From: Ligula intestinalis
Lineage: Eukaryota > Platyhelminthes > Cestoda > Diphyllobothriidea > Diphyllobothriidae
DNA length: 64,000 bases
Direction of reading: 5' to 3'
NCBI GenBank assembly: GCA_036362985.1
Contig: JAYGXS010000004.1
Span: forward strand, 14,449,918 to 14,513,917
Part shown: piece after piece, positions 1 to 11,354 of the stretch
Layout: the number at the start of each line of letters is the position of its first letter
Numbering within the stretch: position 1 is the first letter of the stretch
Program-made: the position numbers and the translations under genes
Notes under the pieces: generated by a model
What the model was told of the DNA's origin: nothing
The model's input: only the letters and a program-made list of their open reading frames with translations
Database searches by the model: none

Positions 1-70
1 TGCCGCAGTCGAATCGATTCTCAAACAAATAGGAGAATCTGAAGAGAAAAAACATGTCATCCGGCAACAA

Positions 71-1371
71 GTGACCTCCTTGGCGATGGCGCACGAATCA
101 CGCGCAATCATTACCCGGGCAGAGGAGAATGCACTGAAAGCATTGAGGGCTGACACCAGCATCGTGATTCTCCCGGCAGACAAAGGACGTTCTACAGTGG
201 TGTTAGACAAGTCCGACAACCTCCAAAAGGCCAACGCCCTGTTGGAGGCCGACAGGCTCACCTCCCGTGTGAGGATGCACCGATGAGGAAGCTGATGACG
301 CAGCTAGACAAGACGCTCACAGAAATGCAATCCAGCAAGGCAATCAGCAGGGCGACACGACTGGCGATCAAACCCACAGACACACCCGCAGCCAGGCTTC
401 ATGGCCTACCGAGGGTACACAAAGCCGGTGTTCCCCTCCGACCAATCGTATCGTTACGCGGTGCACCAACATTTTATCTGGCGAAATGGCTTTTCCGTAA
501 TCTGAGGTCACTGACGGCGAACGCCCCCGCAACGGTCTGCTCTGCCATCCAATTCCTGGAATGCCTGAAGGGAATGCGACTCACCGAAGGTGAGATCATT
601 GTGTCTTTCGACGTTACGTCTCTCTTTACCTCGATTCCACAAGACTTGGCGGTCTAGACGGTCAGTGAACTGCTCGAGAGCCAGTACGACGAGGCGGGCG
701 AGTCGGTGAAACGGAGACATCTTGTCCAACTTTTAAAATTCTGCCTAAAAACGTACTTCACCTTCGAGGGGACAACGTACGAACAGATCAAGGGGACGCC
801 AATGGGCTCGCCGCTATCGGGTTTCATCGCAGAGGCAGTTCTCCATAAACTAGAGAATCTCGTGTTCCGAAACTATAGACCAAAGTTCTGGAGTCGATAT
901 GTTGACGACACCTTCATCATCATTGAGCGGGAAATGGTCCAGGAATTCCACGATCTCCTAAATTCGATGTTTCCCGACATCCAGTTCACGATAGAGGCCG
1001 AAGGAGACAGCCAACTACCGTTCCTAGATGTTCTTGTCCATCGAGAACCCAACAGGTACCTCAAAATGACGGTGTATAGGAAGGCCACCAACACGCGCCA
1101 AATCTTGAGCTATCATAGTAAGCACCCGGCATGCCACAAACGCAGTTGTGTGAAGACAAACGGGCAGAAACACATTGAAGCGAGCCGCACGACCGAAAGC
1201 TGGAACTACAATACCTCCAGCGCCTCGTCCCGTCGAACGGTAACCCTCGAAATTTTATCGAACGCAGCAGGCAGTCCCAAGCAAACCGGGTTCCGGCAAC
1301 CGAACAGCCAAGACTATGGCGCGCGCTGCCGTACATCGACGGCGTCTCGGAAGCGGTCTTTCGCCTCTTAA
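71..1371 (+). pseudogene. PLE reverse transcriptase, broken
   Basis: Reverse transcriptase of a Penelope-like element, in pieces. Residues reading LHGLPRVHKAGVPLRPIVS and VSFDVTSLFTSIP are RT fingers/palm motifs; GTPMGSPLSG and YVDDTFIII (catalytic Asp pair) follow at about 790-920, then LPFLDVLV. The frame changes near 286, a TAG stop cuts the chain at 655-657 in an otherwise continuous frame, and after RSCVKT (about 1155) the frame drifts into nonsense. The regions align in order with the better-preserved copies at 41372-42895 and 42917-44020, which is how the breaks were located. The element's N-terminal part may continue upstream of base 1. Confidence 0.9.
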
Positions 1372-2327
1372 AGCCACTGGGGATCGGCATCGCCCACCGA
1401 CCAGAATCAATGATACGACAACTGGTCATGAGACCTAAGGCACCTCTGGCCCGAGACGAAACCGCAAACGTCATCTACCAAATAAAATGTAACTCCTGTG
1501 CGGCCGACTACGTTGGAGAGACAGGCAAACGGTTGCAGACCCGAATGGCCGAGCACAGAAGGACAGTGAATAGAATGGAGCCACACTCTTTGGTGGCAGA
1601 ACATTGTGCAGGCGACGGACACACGTTCGCCTTTCAAAATGCAGAAATTCTGGGCCGAGGAAATGACCGCGTGGTCAGAGAAACAATCGAATCGTGGTAC
1701 ACGGGGATAACCTCCATCAACCGTTGTGTGGCGCTCCCCACAGCTTACCAAGCCCTCCGAACGCAGCTCAACGAACGTAGTCGCAAACGTGAGCACGGGT
1801 CCAACATTAATCAGGCTGCGGTGGACACAATCAGAGCCGCACCAGCACCCGGACCTGACGAAAAGGCTCCCCTAGTCATAGCCAGTTCATCTACTCAGCC
1901 TGAAAAGGCGGAACCAGACGAACGAGTTGGCGCAGGAGAGAGTCTCAGCCTAGGGCGACAGCTAAGGTCGGGAAGGATACTGTACACGTCTGAACAAGAA
2001 CACCAACCTGGGGCAACAGCTGAGAACAATGCGGGGGTGGCTAACAGCTCCAACGCACGAAGAAAAACACCGGACGGACCCCAAAGTCACCTCCATCACC
2101 CGCAGGCAGTAGTACGAATTGATCAGCCCCCCTCCTCCTGCCCCCATGTAGCCTGGACTGACTGCTGGACAGAGTGCAGCTGCAAACGGACTAAGAACAA
2201 ACACCAGAAGGGCGGCTATTACCTGTCACTAACCGCCCTGGACCCTAACTGCCACAGACCACCTCCCCTCCTCCCCGCCTCTCGCAAAACTGACAACCCA
2301 CATGAACTGTTTGTCACCTACCTATAA
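1330..2327 (+). pseudogene. PLE GIY-YIG endonuclease domain with C-terminal extension
   Basis: C-terminal endonuclease part of the same PLE, in a third frame. From about 1333 the reading is LPYIDGVSEA, then GIGIAHRPES, then the linker CNSCAADYVGETGKRLQTRM, which is the PLE zinc-binding cysteine pair followed by the GIY-YIG core (here DYVGET with an Arg on the helix). SINRCVALPTAYQALR closes the domain near 1765. A further 180 residues rich in Pro, Ser and Glu have no counterpart in the other PLE copies here and may be read-through. PLE endonucleases nick target DNA for target-primed reverse transcription. The frameshift upstream makes this a pseudogene. Confidence 0.88.
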
Positions 2328-2687
2328 GTACTGTGAGGCGCGGTACAACACTGACCGACGACGACGGAAAATTGACTGTTTTTGAAATGTCAGGATATAA
2401 CAATTATGGTTCCCGAGATCGCTTTTTCTTCTCATATACATATATATATTCACTCAGAAATGTGCGAACACCGATCGAATAGGCTTCCGAACTAAACAAA
2501 GTTCATGTGGTGGTCAAAGGTCCCCAACGGGTGACCGCCTGCCAGGCCGATGCCGGCCAAGTCATAATAGCAGCAAGTGGGGGGGGGGGGTTATGACAGC
2601 ATTTTGGGGTAACTTGATACAGAACTGTTTCGGGCTTATTATCCTTCATCAGCCAAGCAGAAGCAGGTTCTGCTTATCATGTCTCTG

Positions 2688-2718
2688 CTGAAGAATCAGT
2701 GACGGATATCGAAACGTC
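2688..2718 (+). ncRNA. Hammerhead-ribozyme-like motif in PLE 3' region
   Basis: The box CTGAAGA (2688-2694) fits the hammerhead core CUGANGA. A weak stem II (GAATC/GATATC) and the second core box GAAA (2711-2714) follow, then CGTC, where cleavage would occur after the C at 2718. The stem III nucleotides are the palindrome ACGT with no loop, so an active form would need two copies pairing. Type I hammerheads with minimal stem III are known from PLEs. Stem II is poor, so activity of this copy is doubtful. Confidence 0.5.
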
Positions 2719-2990
2719 AGGCGAATGAACATATCGTCCCAGCGATCGAGTCTTCTTCTTCTTCTCAATTGCTTCCTGGGACACGGATGTTCGCTTGCAT
2801 TGGCAAATTATTTGGGCGCGATGCGCTTAGATCGGCTGGACGATGGGAAACATTTACCCTTCGTGAGGCCTCAACCTAAATGCGGACGTCTCTAAAATGG
2901 TCATTTGTAACGCAACTGCTTATTAACACACCTATCAGGGGTGACTAATCATATCAAGGGACAGTCAACAAGCAAAAATAGGAGCCTAAC

Positions 2991-3202
2991 CTGGAAGATC
3001 AGATGCTCCACCCAGGTAGCTAATTCATCAATCACATCCGCTCGGTCGTTCTCTTTCGCGTGAACGGCATCCACAGCCTTCTTTATAATGTGCTCAAGGT
3101 CGGAGCCGGTGCTGTGATGACAGAGCAGCTGCCAAATAAGCCGTGGCAGGTAGAAGAGGATGCATTGAAGACCCAGCACGAATGGCACCCATTGGTAGTA
3201 GA
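2991..3202 (-). CDS. Innexin, second coding exon
   Basis: Second coding exon of an innexin (invertebrate gap-junction/hemichannel subunit, plasma membrane). Read on the minus strand it follows an acceptor TTTTTTCAG at 3203-3211 and ends CAG before a donor GTTAGG (2985-2990). Exon 1 leaves one base and this exon supplies two, which rebuilds a Leu and the innexin signature YYQWVPF. The following hydrophobic stretch (VLGLQCILFYLPRLIW) is transmembrane segment 2, and the rest is the start of the cytoplasmic loop. 71 residues (105-175) are encoded with no stop. TM3, loop E2, TM4 and the C-terminus must lie left of base 1, because the sequence between here and the edge is a PLE. No introns between the two exons are needed to join them. 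Confidence 0.92.
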
Positions 3203-5229
3203 CTGAAAAAACATGGGCGAATGGAGTGAAACAATATGAAAACGAAAAGCATGGAATCGAACTATACTAGGAATAGTGATTTCCACGATGAGGACCTTAA
3301 GCATTCTTGACAGTTTCCCTCTGAAGGAAAACGTAATTGGAGCCACAAAGGCCCAAACTCCTAACCCTAAAACATGTTAGTGCGGCTGACCTAGAGGAAA
3401 GCAGCAGCAAAACGCGAGAGCATTTTGTCGAGAATAAACAAACTTTGATGACATTAAGGCCTTCGCTCTGTCGAAACGACTGCAGTCATCGATGCTCACG
3501 GAGGACAGTTGGAGACGAGCGGGAAATCGGTCTCGCCCAATCCATACTCTACTCCGTGAGAAGATTAGGTCTAAGCGATAGTAATACCCCACGGGCTGGT
3601 TCCTCTACCCACAAGAATTAGACGGTGCATCTCTAGAAGTAACGACAAAGTTACATTAACCAACCACTGTATCCTAATTCCCATTCCCGATGACAGAGTT
3701 CTCGCACCAGGTGGCATCCTTCCAAGCCAAAGGCATCGAAATAACTCATATATGAAATAAATTATAACGAGAAAAAATCGCACGATCTCTCACACCTTCT
3801 CCCACCACGTAGCAGCTACAAGACTTCGAAAAGACAGAGACGTGCCCGTTGACTCACCTGAAGGCTGCCCGGGGGCGAACAAAGGGACGGCCGGTTGAGA
3901 AATAAACACAATTGGGTCTGACGAATAAGCAGTCGTGGACCATGCGGTGACAATACCTTCAGGCGCAACTGGGCACCGATGGGGCTACTCGATTATCTAT
4001 AGAGATTCTAAGCCCTAGCGGTGAATACTGCCTGCCACCTAACGTATTTTCTTCCTGGACGGATAAGGAGCCCCACGAAAGTCACCTCACAATCGGCAAT
4101 CAGCAGACGGCAACTCGACCGAGATTTTGGACAGCCGGGGATCTATAGTTAGTTAACTGCTAGTTGATTAAACGAGGACCTATGAATCCAAGGGAAAGTC
4201 GCTCCTACAACAGTAGGCAGCAGAAATGAGTCATGCAGATTGGGCTGGGCGCAGTGACTGATCAGGCCATTCGTCTTTGGAGTGCCACGTGTACTTGTTC
4301 CCTCTTTTAGGTTTGACGCAGTTTAATCGAACGGCTAATACAGCGTGCTAGATTAAACCTTCTATACCCCTACCATCCTCGTTCGAACGCCTGATTACCC
4401 CCTTCAAACCCAGGCCAGGCTTTGGCAACGATCAAGCGGCCGCTTCACATTACGAATGCAATCTACACAAATGTATGCATGCACACATATGTACGCACGT
4501 AGGTGCAGAATATTCAACACTCATCAGAGCTAACAAATAGCCAAAACTAGTTCGGCTCGCATAGGAATCGCCCATCATAGAAAGTAGAATATATGGACGC
4601 GCATATTATCGACCGAAATGGAATGAAATGTTGGCAGTCACAATCGATGGGTGCAACAGCACGGGCGTGCGCACTTTGTAGCAGAGCATAAAAGTACCGC
4701 CATCTGTGAAGAAACTGCGAGAGCTTAACAAATTAAATCAAACGACCGTAAGTTCGCATAGTAGTGAGAATCAGGCATATCAAAAACGTAAAGCACCTAA
4801 GGATCGGCTGCACACAGAAGTCCGTGGTGCAATGACAAATTGAACGTTTCAAGCAAAGGTACTGTAAGCTAACTGTGATGGTGCAATTTCCGCAGAGAAT
4901 AGATAAGGGCCGGCCTCCAAAAGAATAATGACTTTTTCAGTTGCCTCCTTATAAAATCACACACAGCTGACAAATTTCCGCAAATAGTAATGGTTAAATA
5001 CTTGGGAAAAGGTAAGCCACCTCTAACTACTCACTGAGTCAACTTTTTAGTTGGGGCTTGAGGAACTTACTCTTTTTGTAGGATTTCGACATTTACAGAA
5101 GAAACGTAGAAGGATGATTATACAGTTAATCCACAGGAAAATGCACTTCCTAGGACTACTTACTTTTTTCCTAATAAGACGGAGTCTACCTATCCGGACA
5201 CCAAGAGCAAAGCTTAAAATGTCGCAATA

Positions 5230-5329
5230 CAGTAGTCGCCGGCTATTAAGCCCACGGTTAATAAGCCCGCCGCTTATAAAGCCCAATTTAGTCTGGGCCC
5301 GAGGTGGGCTTAATAGCCGGCGACTACTG
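5230..5329. mobile_element. 100-bp MITE with 26-bp perfect TIRs and TA target site
   Basis: The first 26 bases (5230-5255, beginning CAGTAGTCGCCGGC) recur as an exact reverse complement at 5304-5329. The dinucleotide TA flanks both ends (5228-5229, 5330-5331), the hallmark of Tc1/mariner-type insertion, and CAGT termini fit that superfamily. The 48-bp middle has further TTAATAAGCCC-like repeats. There is no coding capacity; the open frames crossing it on both strands are by-products of the palindrome. Confidence 0.88.
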
Positions 5330-6684
5330 TACCAGCGAACGGATAGTCTCACAGTTGAAACTGGGCACGATGGTGGCTCTACTATGAACATGGGGAGACA
5401 AATAAACACGAAGAATTTATTCGCCAGCCTAGTCTAGTTGAGTCTAGTCCACGTACAAGTCCTCCTAATCACGCACAAACAACTGAGAAAGCAGCTGTGG
5501 ACTCTGGAGGGCGTAGTTAAGAGCCAGACCACTACGGATTTAGACTAAGTAGGTCTTGTCAAGGAGACGCCTTCGCTAATGTTTTGGATCTAAACTCAAA
5601 TTCCCAATCAAAGACACCAGCAAATATCTGATACACTTGCCCCAGGGGTATCTTCTGTCTTGTCTGAACAATCGATGTGGGACTTTTGTAAGCACTTAGT
5701 CGGGCAAGCGAGCTGTCTGTTTGTAAACACATTTCGCACATTGTATTCAATCGAGAGACACAGTCTGCGCTCCGCCTTGTCCGTTCGGATATTGATACAG
5801 AGGTGGCCGATTAAGGCAAAGATCAAAAGTGCACTGATGTGATCTGGAACGGATACAGACTTGAGCACAAAAAACGAAACCACAGGCGGTTAAAGCCACC
5901 AGAAGCGCTAGCACGAGTGTTCATGGGCCTCTGAGGTGGGCTGCACCTGCCTGCACCAGTAACAAAACGTCGGTGATCCGTGCCCACGTCAGGGTGCTCC
6001 GGTTCGCGGACGGAGACAACAACTGACCACGAGCCATCGGCTGGGACGAGAACGCTTGACCTTCAATGGGTGTAAAAATCAGTCTGCAAGCACGTGCGCT
6101 GATTCCAACTCTTAACATTCACCCCCACCCCCAATCAAAAATAGTAATATAGTGACAATGGTTAGGACGAAGCTTATTGGCGGGGCTCACAAGAGCCAGT
6201 TTGTCATGTAGTCGTCAAACGGCATATGTAGCCTCCACAAGGCTAGTTAGTCAGAGCCCAGTCGGAAAGGTAACTCAAATGGGGACTGAACAGTCAGAAG
6301 CTCCGCGACCGCATGAAGTTCGTGTATTAGTTGTTTTGAATGCAATCAACACCAAGACTACGGAAGTGGACGAGCGATCCAGTTTGAGGGCGTGGACAGC
6401 CTTATGCAGTAACCGGCTCCCCACACATACAATAAGTCGGTTTGCGTGACCCCAACTATCCGTAATTATGAAGGTGGAATCTGCATGGGTAAGGAAGCTG
6501 GATCCGGGAAGCGGCAATGCATTTTGAAGGAGACATGAAACGATTTTCAATTGATTACGTTCAACCAAAATAGAATACCAGTTTTAACACAAGATAAGTC
6601 ATACTGTGCAAATACTGTAATCACTTGATGTATACTATACCAAAAACAATATCTGAAGGTTTGTAGAGTAATTCACACCTGGGA

Positions 6685-6740
6685 TGCAGTATGACTGGTT
6701 GATGACGGCCAGAAATGGCTATTCCAGTTTCCCAAGTTTT
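6685..6740 (+). repeat. SINE body fragment
   Basis: The stretch with TGATGACGGCCAGAAATGGC and ATTCCAGTTTCCC resembles the body of the SINE-like repeat at 56715-56890 (which has CTGATGACTG, then CAGAAATGGCCATTCC). The tRNA-like head is missing here. Confidence 0.5.
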
Positions 6741-7603
6741 ATTGGTTCCACCTTATCATCAAATTTTATATATGTCAAATATTTACTTCTCATTACCCTC
6801 TACACATTTTCTACGGTTTGTGCAGATGGCAGGCTAAAGACAAAAACACCAATTCCTTTGGCTGAAGGAGTTTACTGTCGCAAATGTGACCCTTGAAAGG
6901 CGGAGACCAACTGCGCCCAACCTCTATCAGCTAACCAATAAACCTCTGGTTAAGGCAAGAGGAAATAGGGTGAGGCACTTAAGGTCATTCGCATGGTTCT
7001 CGCTATTGAACACGTAAGGCACCTGAAACTGTCGTGATGCACAAACAGTGTTGGCTTTAAAAATGGCTAATTGATGGATAACTTGAGCTTATCCAACCGA
7101 ACGTAATGTCCTTAAGCGGGTTGGTTTTGCCATGTCATTAGAGAATGACAGCTGCTGTTAATGTGTGCTTCATAATAGATAAATGCATGCCTAATTCATA
7201 ACAAATAGTCTTCTGGGTCACCATAACTAGTGCGTCCGGATGAGTTGCAGGTATTAAACTGCCTAAAGAAAACAAAGCACTGAACCTGAACCTAATTTAC
7301 TTTCGCCATCGTATATGACAAGGACAGCATGTCTGAGTCAGGTAGACCAGATGAAAGTGGGAAAATTGGCTAGCGTAGCGGGAGGCCGCAGCTTAACACA
7401 TACCACACATACCAAATATCAGATACGCGAGTGCTATGAACAAAATATTAGCGAACCCTTACGGTTTGGCACACTTTCAAGGACCAAATTAGCTCGTCAG
7501 GTGAACATATCCAATACGACGGCGTTAAGGACATCATGACATCATACATAGAATCAATTAAAGTTGACAGATTAATGAACACTTTCACGATTCAGGTATT
7601 TAC

Positions 7604-7736
7604 ATGGATGAGGAAGAAGACTTTTTGAGCACCGGAGTGATTTGTTTATAGTTCTTGGCTCCTGAACTCAGTTTTTTAAAGCTCCGGACAAAAAACAAAT
7701 TTCTCGGGTGCTCGAAAAGTCTTCTTTCTTATCCAT
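7604..7736. mobile_element. Inverted pair of short PLE 3' tails
   Basis: Arms of about 48 bp (7604-7651 and about 7690-7736) are imperfect reverse complements reading GGTGCTCGAAAAGTCTTCTT and TTATCCAT outward. The right arm aligns with the 3' tail of the PLE fragment near 26435-26495 (AAGCTCAGGACAA, GGTGCTCG, CTTATCCAT). So this is two PLE tails joined head to head, without coding sequence. Confidence 0.6.
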
Positions 7737-8951
7737 AACTATAGTTGGCTGAAGTTACGTGAGTAAGTTTACCTTAGAGTGAGCCTTAGTTTTCTTATTG
7801 TACTATGCATATGTCAGCAGGCGGTGACACGATGTAGAACCTTCGGTTAACGCATGCCAGGCAGTCTTCAACGTCTCACATACTCAAAACAGGCCAACCA
7901 ACGCATTTCATGAGGACATATAGCCTCCGATTGCTTTGGCTGAGCATTCCGTCTGCAGGAGAGATAAATAGGCACTAAGTAGGTCGGTCTGTGACTATGT
8001 CTAAAGACAGTAAAAAGAATCCTCTTTTGTTAAAACCGACATTGGCCAGTCAAATGCGATTGACAGATACCTCTCCCCTAGGCAGGCCGATTAGACCGAT
8101 ACAGGATTAGAAGTGAATACCTTTTGGTAACGCACGCGCCAATCAACTGAAAAACCCGTCCGGCAACTCGCACATTGATGCCTCGCAACAAATACTTATA
8201 AAAGTGAATACACTTGGGACCAAATACACATTATCTTCAAATATTCGTTGCGAATCGTCAGCTTTTGTACGAGCAGATATCCTTATTCTAGCTAACTCAG
8301 TCTGAAGAGTACGATCAACTGTCAGGACTTTCAGAATGGATGATCACAAACACCGTTTTGCTGTTTAAGGTCGGATGATAAGTTTAAAAAATTTTTTAGT
8401 GGGAATGGGCAACATTGATGCGAAAGGTCAACCCTATGTCCACAAAGGGCATCAGGACAACATAAAAACGACGCAAGTACTGAATGAAGACGAAAAACTT
8501 ATTAGCCAAAAAAACAGGGTCCATCAGACTGATTAGAGCCACAAAAAAGATTTGCATGTGAATTAGCAAATACCGCTTTTCTTAACTACCTTATAAAGAT
8601 AAATGGACGTTCCTGTAGGTCCTCAAGGAAGTGAAAAACATGTATAAACGCATGAAAACGAACATACAGTTTTTTTGAATTCTCTCGATGCTGCCAAAGA
8701 AAAAAACACTGAAACTACATTTTTGCGCAAACTTTACAGGTAAGGAAATGCTTTCCGACCTTCACGCTCTTCTACCTGACCATGACATTCAAAAATTAAG
8801 GTCGAGGCAACGACGAGATCCGTCGCAAAAACCATCGAAAAAATCTACAGTGATATTTAGATTATGACATATCTACGCTTCGAAATTATAGACCAGAAAC
8901 TCGATTAAGTTGATAGGAAATAAGAGTGGAGTCAGAATCATGGCAACTTAC

Positions 8952-9264
8952 GTATTTTCTTAGATTCCATTTCTTGCCAAGCGCTGTCCGTTGAAGGCAT
9001 CTTTCCGGAGTAGGATATCGGAAGGGTGCCCTGTACCCAACAGTAATTTTCTACATAATTGAGAAGATTTGTTCCTCCAACCGAGGTCGCAATGTAACAG
9101 GAAATTGGTTTTAGAATGTACTGCTTCACCGTTACGACGATAGTGCAGATGGAGATAATGATGACCGTGAAAATGAAGTTGAACTTGTCGGCGAAATCTT
9201 CGACTCCAGCATAGGTAGTCAGTTGGAATTTTGATATGTAATCAATAAACTCCGTGCCAACCAT
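8952..9264 (-). CDS. Innexin, first coding exon
   Basis: First coding exon of the innexin gene on the minus strand, 104 residues plus one base. The ATG at 9262-9264 is preceded by GTCAAC. Residues 9-27 (YISKFQ...VEDFADK) are the conserved cytoplasmic N-terminus; about 28-50 (FNFIFTVIIISICTIVVTV) is transmembrane segment 1; KQYILKPISCYI leads into extracellular loop 1 with its two cysteines (C56, C75) and the family block GGTNLLNYVENYCWVQGT. The exon ends at AATAC followed by a consensus donor GTAAGT (8946-8951). The frame without splicing stops four codons later, as expected for intron sequence. Innexins assemble as oligomeric channels joining neighbouring cells; flatworms have many paralogues, so no specific name is given. 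Confidence 0.95.
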
Positions 9265-11121
9265 GTTGACACTTAAAATTGAACTGTGGACTCAAACGGC
9301 AGCAACCTGAAACAAAAAAAACAACGAATGGCAAATCAGAGATTCCAAAAACGTTTTCACAATGCTTACTAACACAAGTGTTTACCGAACAAATAGCCCA
9401 AATATTAGTGGCAAAAAGCAGTAAAAAAACATGTGCGTGCAATTTACTATCGCCCGTCTCTGCAAGAAGCCACCCAAAGAACCCAATTCTTACGCCACTG
9501 TTAACAAAATTCCGTAATTATAAATGAAACATGTCGTTTGTTGTTGTGTTGTACGAGGTATCCCATTAAGGATGGTCACTTTTGGCTTGTCAAGCAGCAA
9601 TGGAAAAATGTCGTCTACCGGTTAAAATCAACGAATTAGAAAAGACAGTATGTAAAGAATGTGCTACATAGGATGAAAAACACAAGAAAGAGGTAAACTA
9701 TTTAGGTTATTAGTCATTCCGCAATACAGTGTGCTTACAGACTTTACTACGGTAATTATTATCTCTTGAATAGCCTTCTAATTTTTTCGGCCACTGAAGC
9801 ATCCGTTGCTAAGTTTCCGCAACACGCAAAAAATCAGATTGCATTTGAAAAGTGATATATCACACTTTAATTCGAAAATTAATGTTCGAATTAAAGACTC
9901 CAGCAAAGAAAACATAAAGGATAACATTTTTTCAATTATTTAACATGGCAAAGAATATTTGACAAATCTTAACGGAAATAAGAAAATGTGAACATACTGT
10001 CTACGTCTAAGTGTAGGGGCGATTGCCCGCGCAGAAACCACGCAAAACGAGCAGGGATGTTTTCGAAAGCGCGGCAGTAATTAGAATGAGATTATAATTT
10101 CAATGCATTTGAACAACGAAAAAGGTCAGTGTTTCTCAAAGATATTGAACAACTAGAATTTTCACAGGCTGCTTTAAATCATAAGTCAATTATTAAGACG
10201 CCTTTGAAGATAAAATGGCGCAAGTTTATGGACTTCCTACTCAAATAATACTCATTTTCATTTTTTTGTCATTCCGTTGCAGAAATACCGGGAAACATCC
10301 TTATGCCATCTTTTTTTTGAAAATTTAGTTTCTGTACTTCTTAAAAGATTGCGTTTTCCTTGGAAAAATTTGAAATTTTGATAAATTATTGAAGTGCCTT
10401 ATAAGTCGTCTATACGTTCTATGTAATTCTTCATTAATTATACTTCGAATTGCATCTTGCATTTCTAAACGTCTTGGGCCAGTTCAAAAAAATATTACCG
10501 TTTTAAATCTAGGCAGCCCCACTTAGTAACCGATATAGTACCATAAGTTCACCTCTGTCCTCTATATAATGAAGGGAATAAAGTTACAAGAAAGATGGTC
10601 ACTTCCCTTGCATAGGATGCTGGCGTTCATGAGCGGCATTCGTAGCACCTCGTTGGTTACTTTTACGAGTACCTTTATTTTTCCGAAAACACGACCGCCA
10701 AAATTGTGGCCCATAGTTCAGGTGCAGATGCACAAATGTTGCAGATATCTTATCAAATATATTCGCGTTCGAGTAAACAACTGTTCCGCGAATCGTGCTC
10801 AAGTTTAACATTGCTTTGCTATGACTCTGGAACACTATGTTCTGACAATTAAGTCGCCCTTATTAGAAACGCTTATTTAATTTTGCAGAATAACGGTTTC
10901 ATGTGGTTGATTTTCCTAAGATGCTGTCATGAAAATCCATTTTTTCCGTGTCTTGCTTGTATTATATCCATTACCACACACTTGCTGGCATTGATATTCA
11001 TTCACCCTTTCCTCCTCCATACGCACAGTTGTTCCGATCCATTTTGTAGCATTTAAGTGTCTCCTTCTCAAAAGAGGAGAATATTTGAGTTCCAGGAAGC
11101 AGTTCAGAAGAAGAACAAGCA
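9265..11121. other. AT-rich intergenic stretch upstream of innexin
   Basis: The innexin promoter and 5' UTR should lie at the low end of this stretch, but I see no decisive TATA box. It holds a perfect hairpin at 9865-9896. From about 11040 the minus strand reads as a PLE 3' tail (TTCTTCTTCTGAACTG, TTCCTGGAACTC) like that at 47200-47250. Otherwise nothing recognisable. Confidence 0.6.
9865..9896. repeat. Perfect 12-bp hairpin
   Basis: CTTTAATTCGAA (9865-9876) and TTCGAATTAAAG (9885-9896) are exact reverse complements around an 8-bp spacer. No associated gene is evident. Confidence 0.7.
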
Positions 11122-11240
11122 ATCACTGGAACAAGGTTTTTTATAGTCCTGACGTTTCGGATTCCCTCGGAAATCCTTAATCATAGGATTCCCGAGGGAA
11201 TCCGAAACGTCAGGACTATAAAAAACCTTGTTCCAGTGAT
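11122..11240. mobile_element. Head-to-head PLE tails: 49-bp perfect inverted repeat with two hammerhead 3' halves
   Basis: Positions 11122-11170 are the exact reverse complement of 11192-11240, with a 21-bp spacer. Each arm contains GGAATCC, then GAAACGTCAGG, the 3' half of a hammerhead-like motif, and then a tail ending in TTGTTCCAGTGA. Left of 11122 the minus strand continues as a PLE tail to about 11040, and right of 11240 a CTCCTTCTCC tail continues to about 11270. The two copies diverge outward. Neither strand has an intact CUGANGA box; the minus strand has CTATGATTAAGGATT where it should be. Confidence 0.8.
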
Positions 11241-11354
11241 CGCTGCCTCCTTCTCCTTTATCCTCCTTCACAGTTTATAATGACTTGCAAAGGGTGCTTT
11301 ATCCGAGTCCATTCCTCGTTCTAGGTCATTTACATAGAAAATAAATAACGCTGA

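Larger units (their letters stand above)
1..2802 (+). mobile_element. Penelope-like element (PLE family 1), decayed, left end outside window
   Basis: A Penelope-like retroelement running off the left edge. In order it holds reverse-transcriptase fragments (71-1160), a GIY-YIG endonuclease region (about 1330-1790), a proline/serine-rich extension to 2327, and a 3' untranslated tail of about 475 bp. A hammerhead-like motif lies at 2688-2718 and a CTTCTTCTTC tract at about 2755. The 3' end is set at 2802 because the last 60 bases (from about 2743) match a 58-bp insertion at 54664-54721 that has a clear target-site duplication and stops at the same point. The coding region is broken by shifts near 286 and 1155-1330 and by a TAG stop at 655-657, so this copy is dead. 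Confidence 0.93.
3203..8951 (-). other. Innexin intron 1 (5.7 kb)
   Basis: Intron between the two innexin exons, bounded on the minus strand by donor GTAAGT (8946-8951) and acceptor TTTTTTCAG (3203-3211). It contains a 100-bp MITE (5230-5329), a SINE fragment (about 6685-6740) and an inverted pair of PLE tails (7604-7736). In the remaining stretches (3212-5229, 5330-6684, 6741-7603, 7737-8945) I recognise no gene; short open frames there have no family resemblance. Confidence 0.85.

Noticed and set aside
5047..5437. Overlapping open frames of 120 and 128 codons on both strands
   Set aside because: They cross the MITE palindrome at 5230-5329, which makes both strands read alike; no protein family resemblance.
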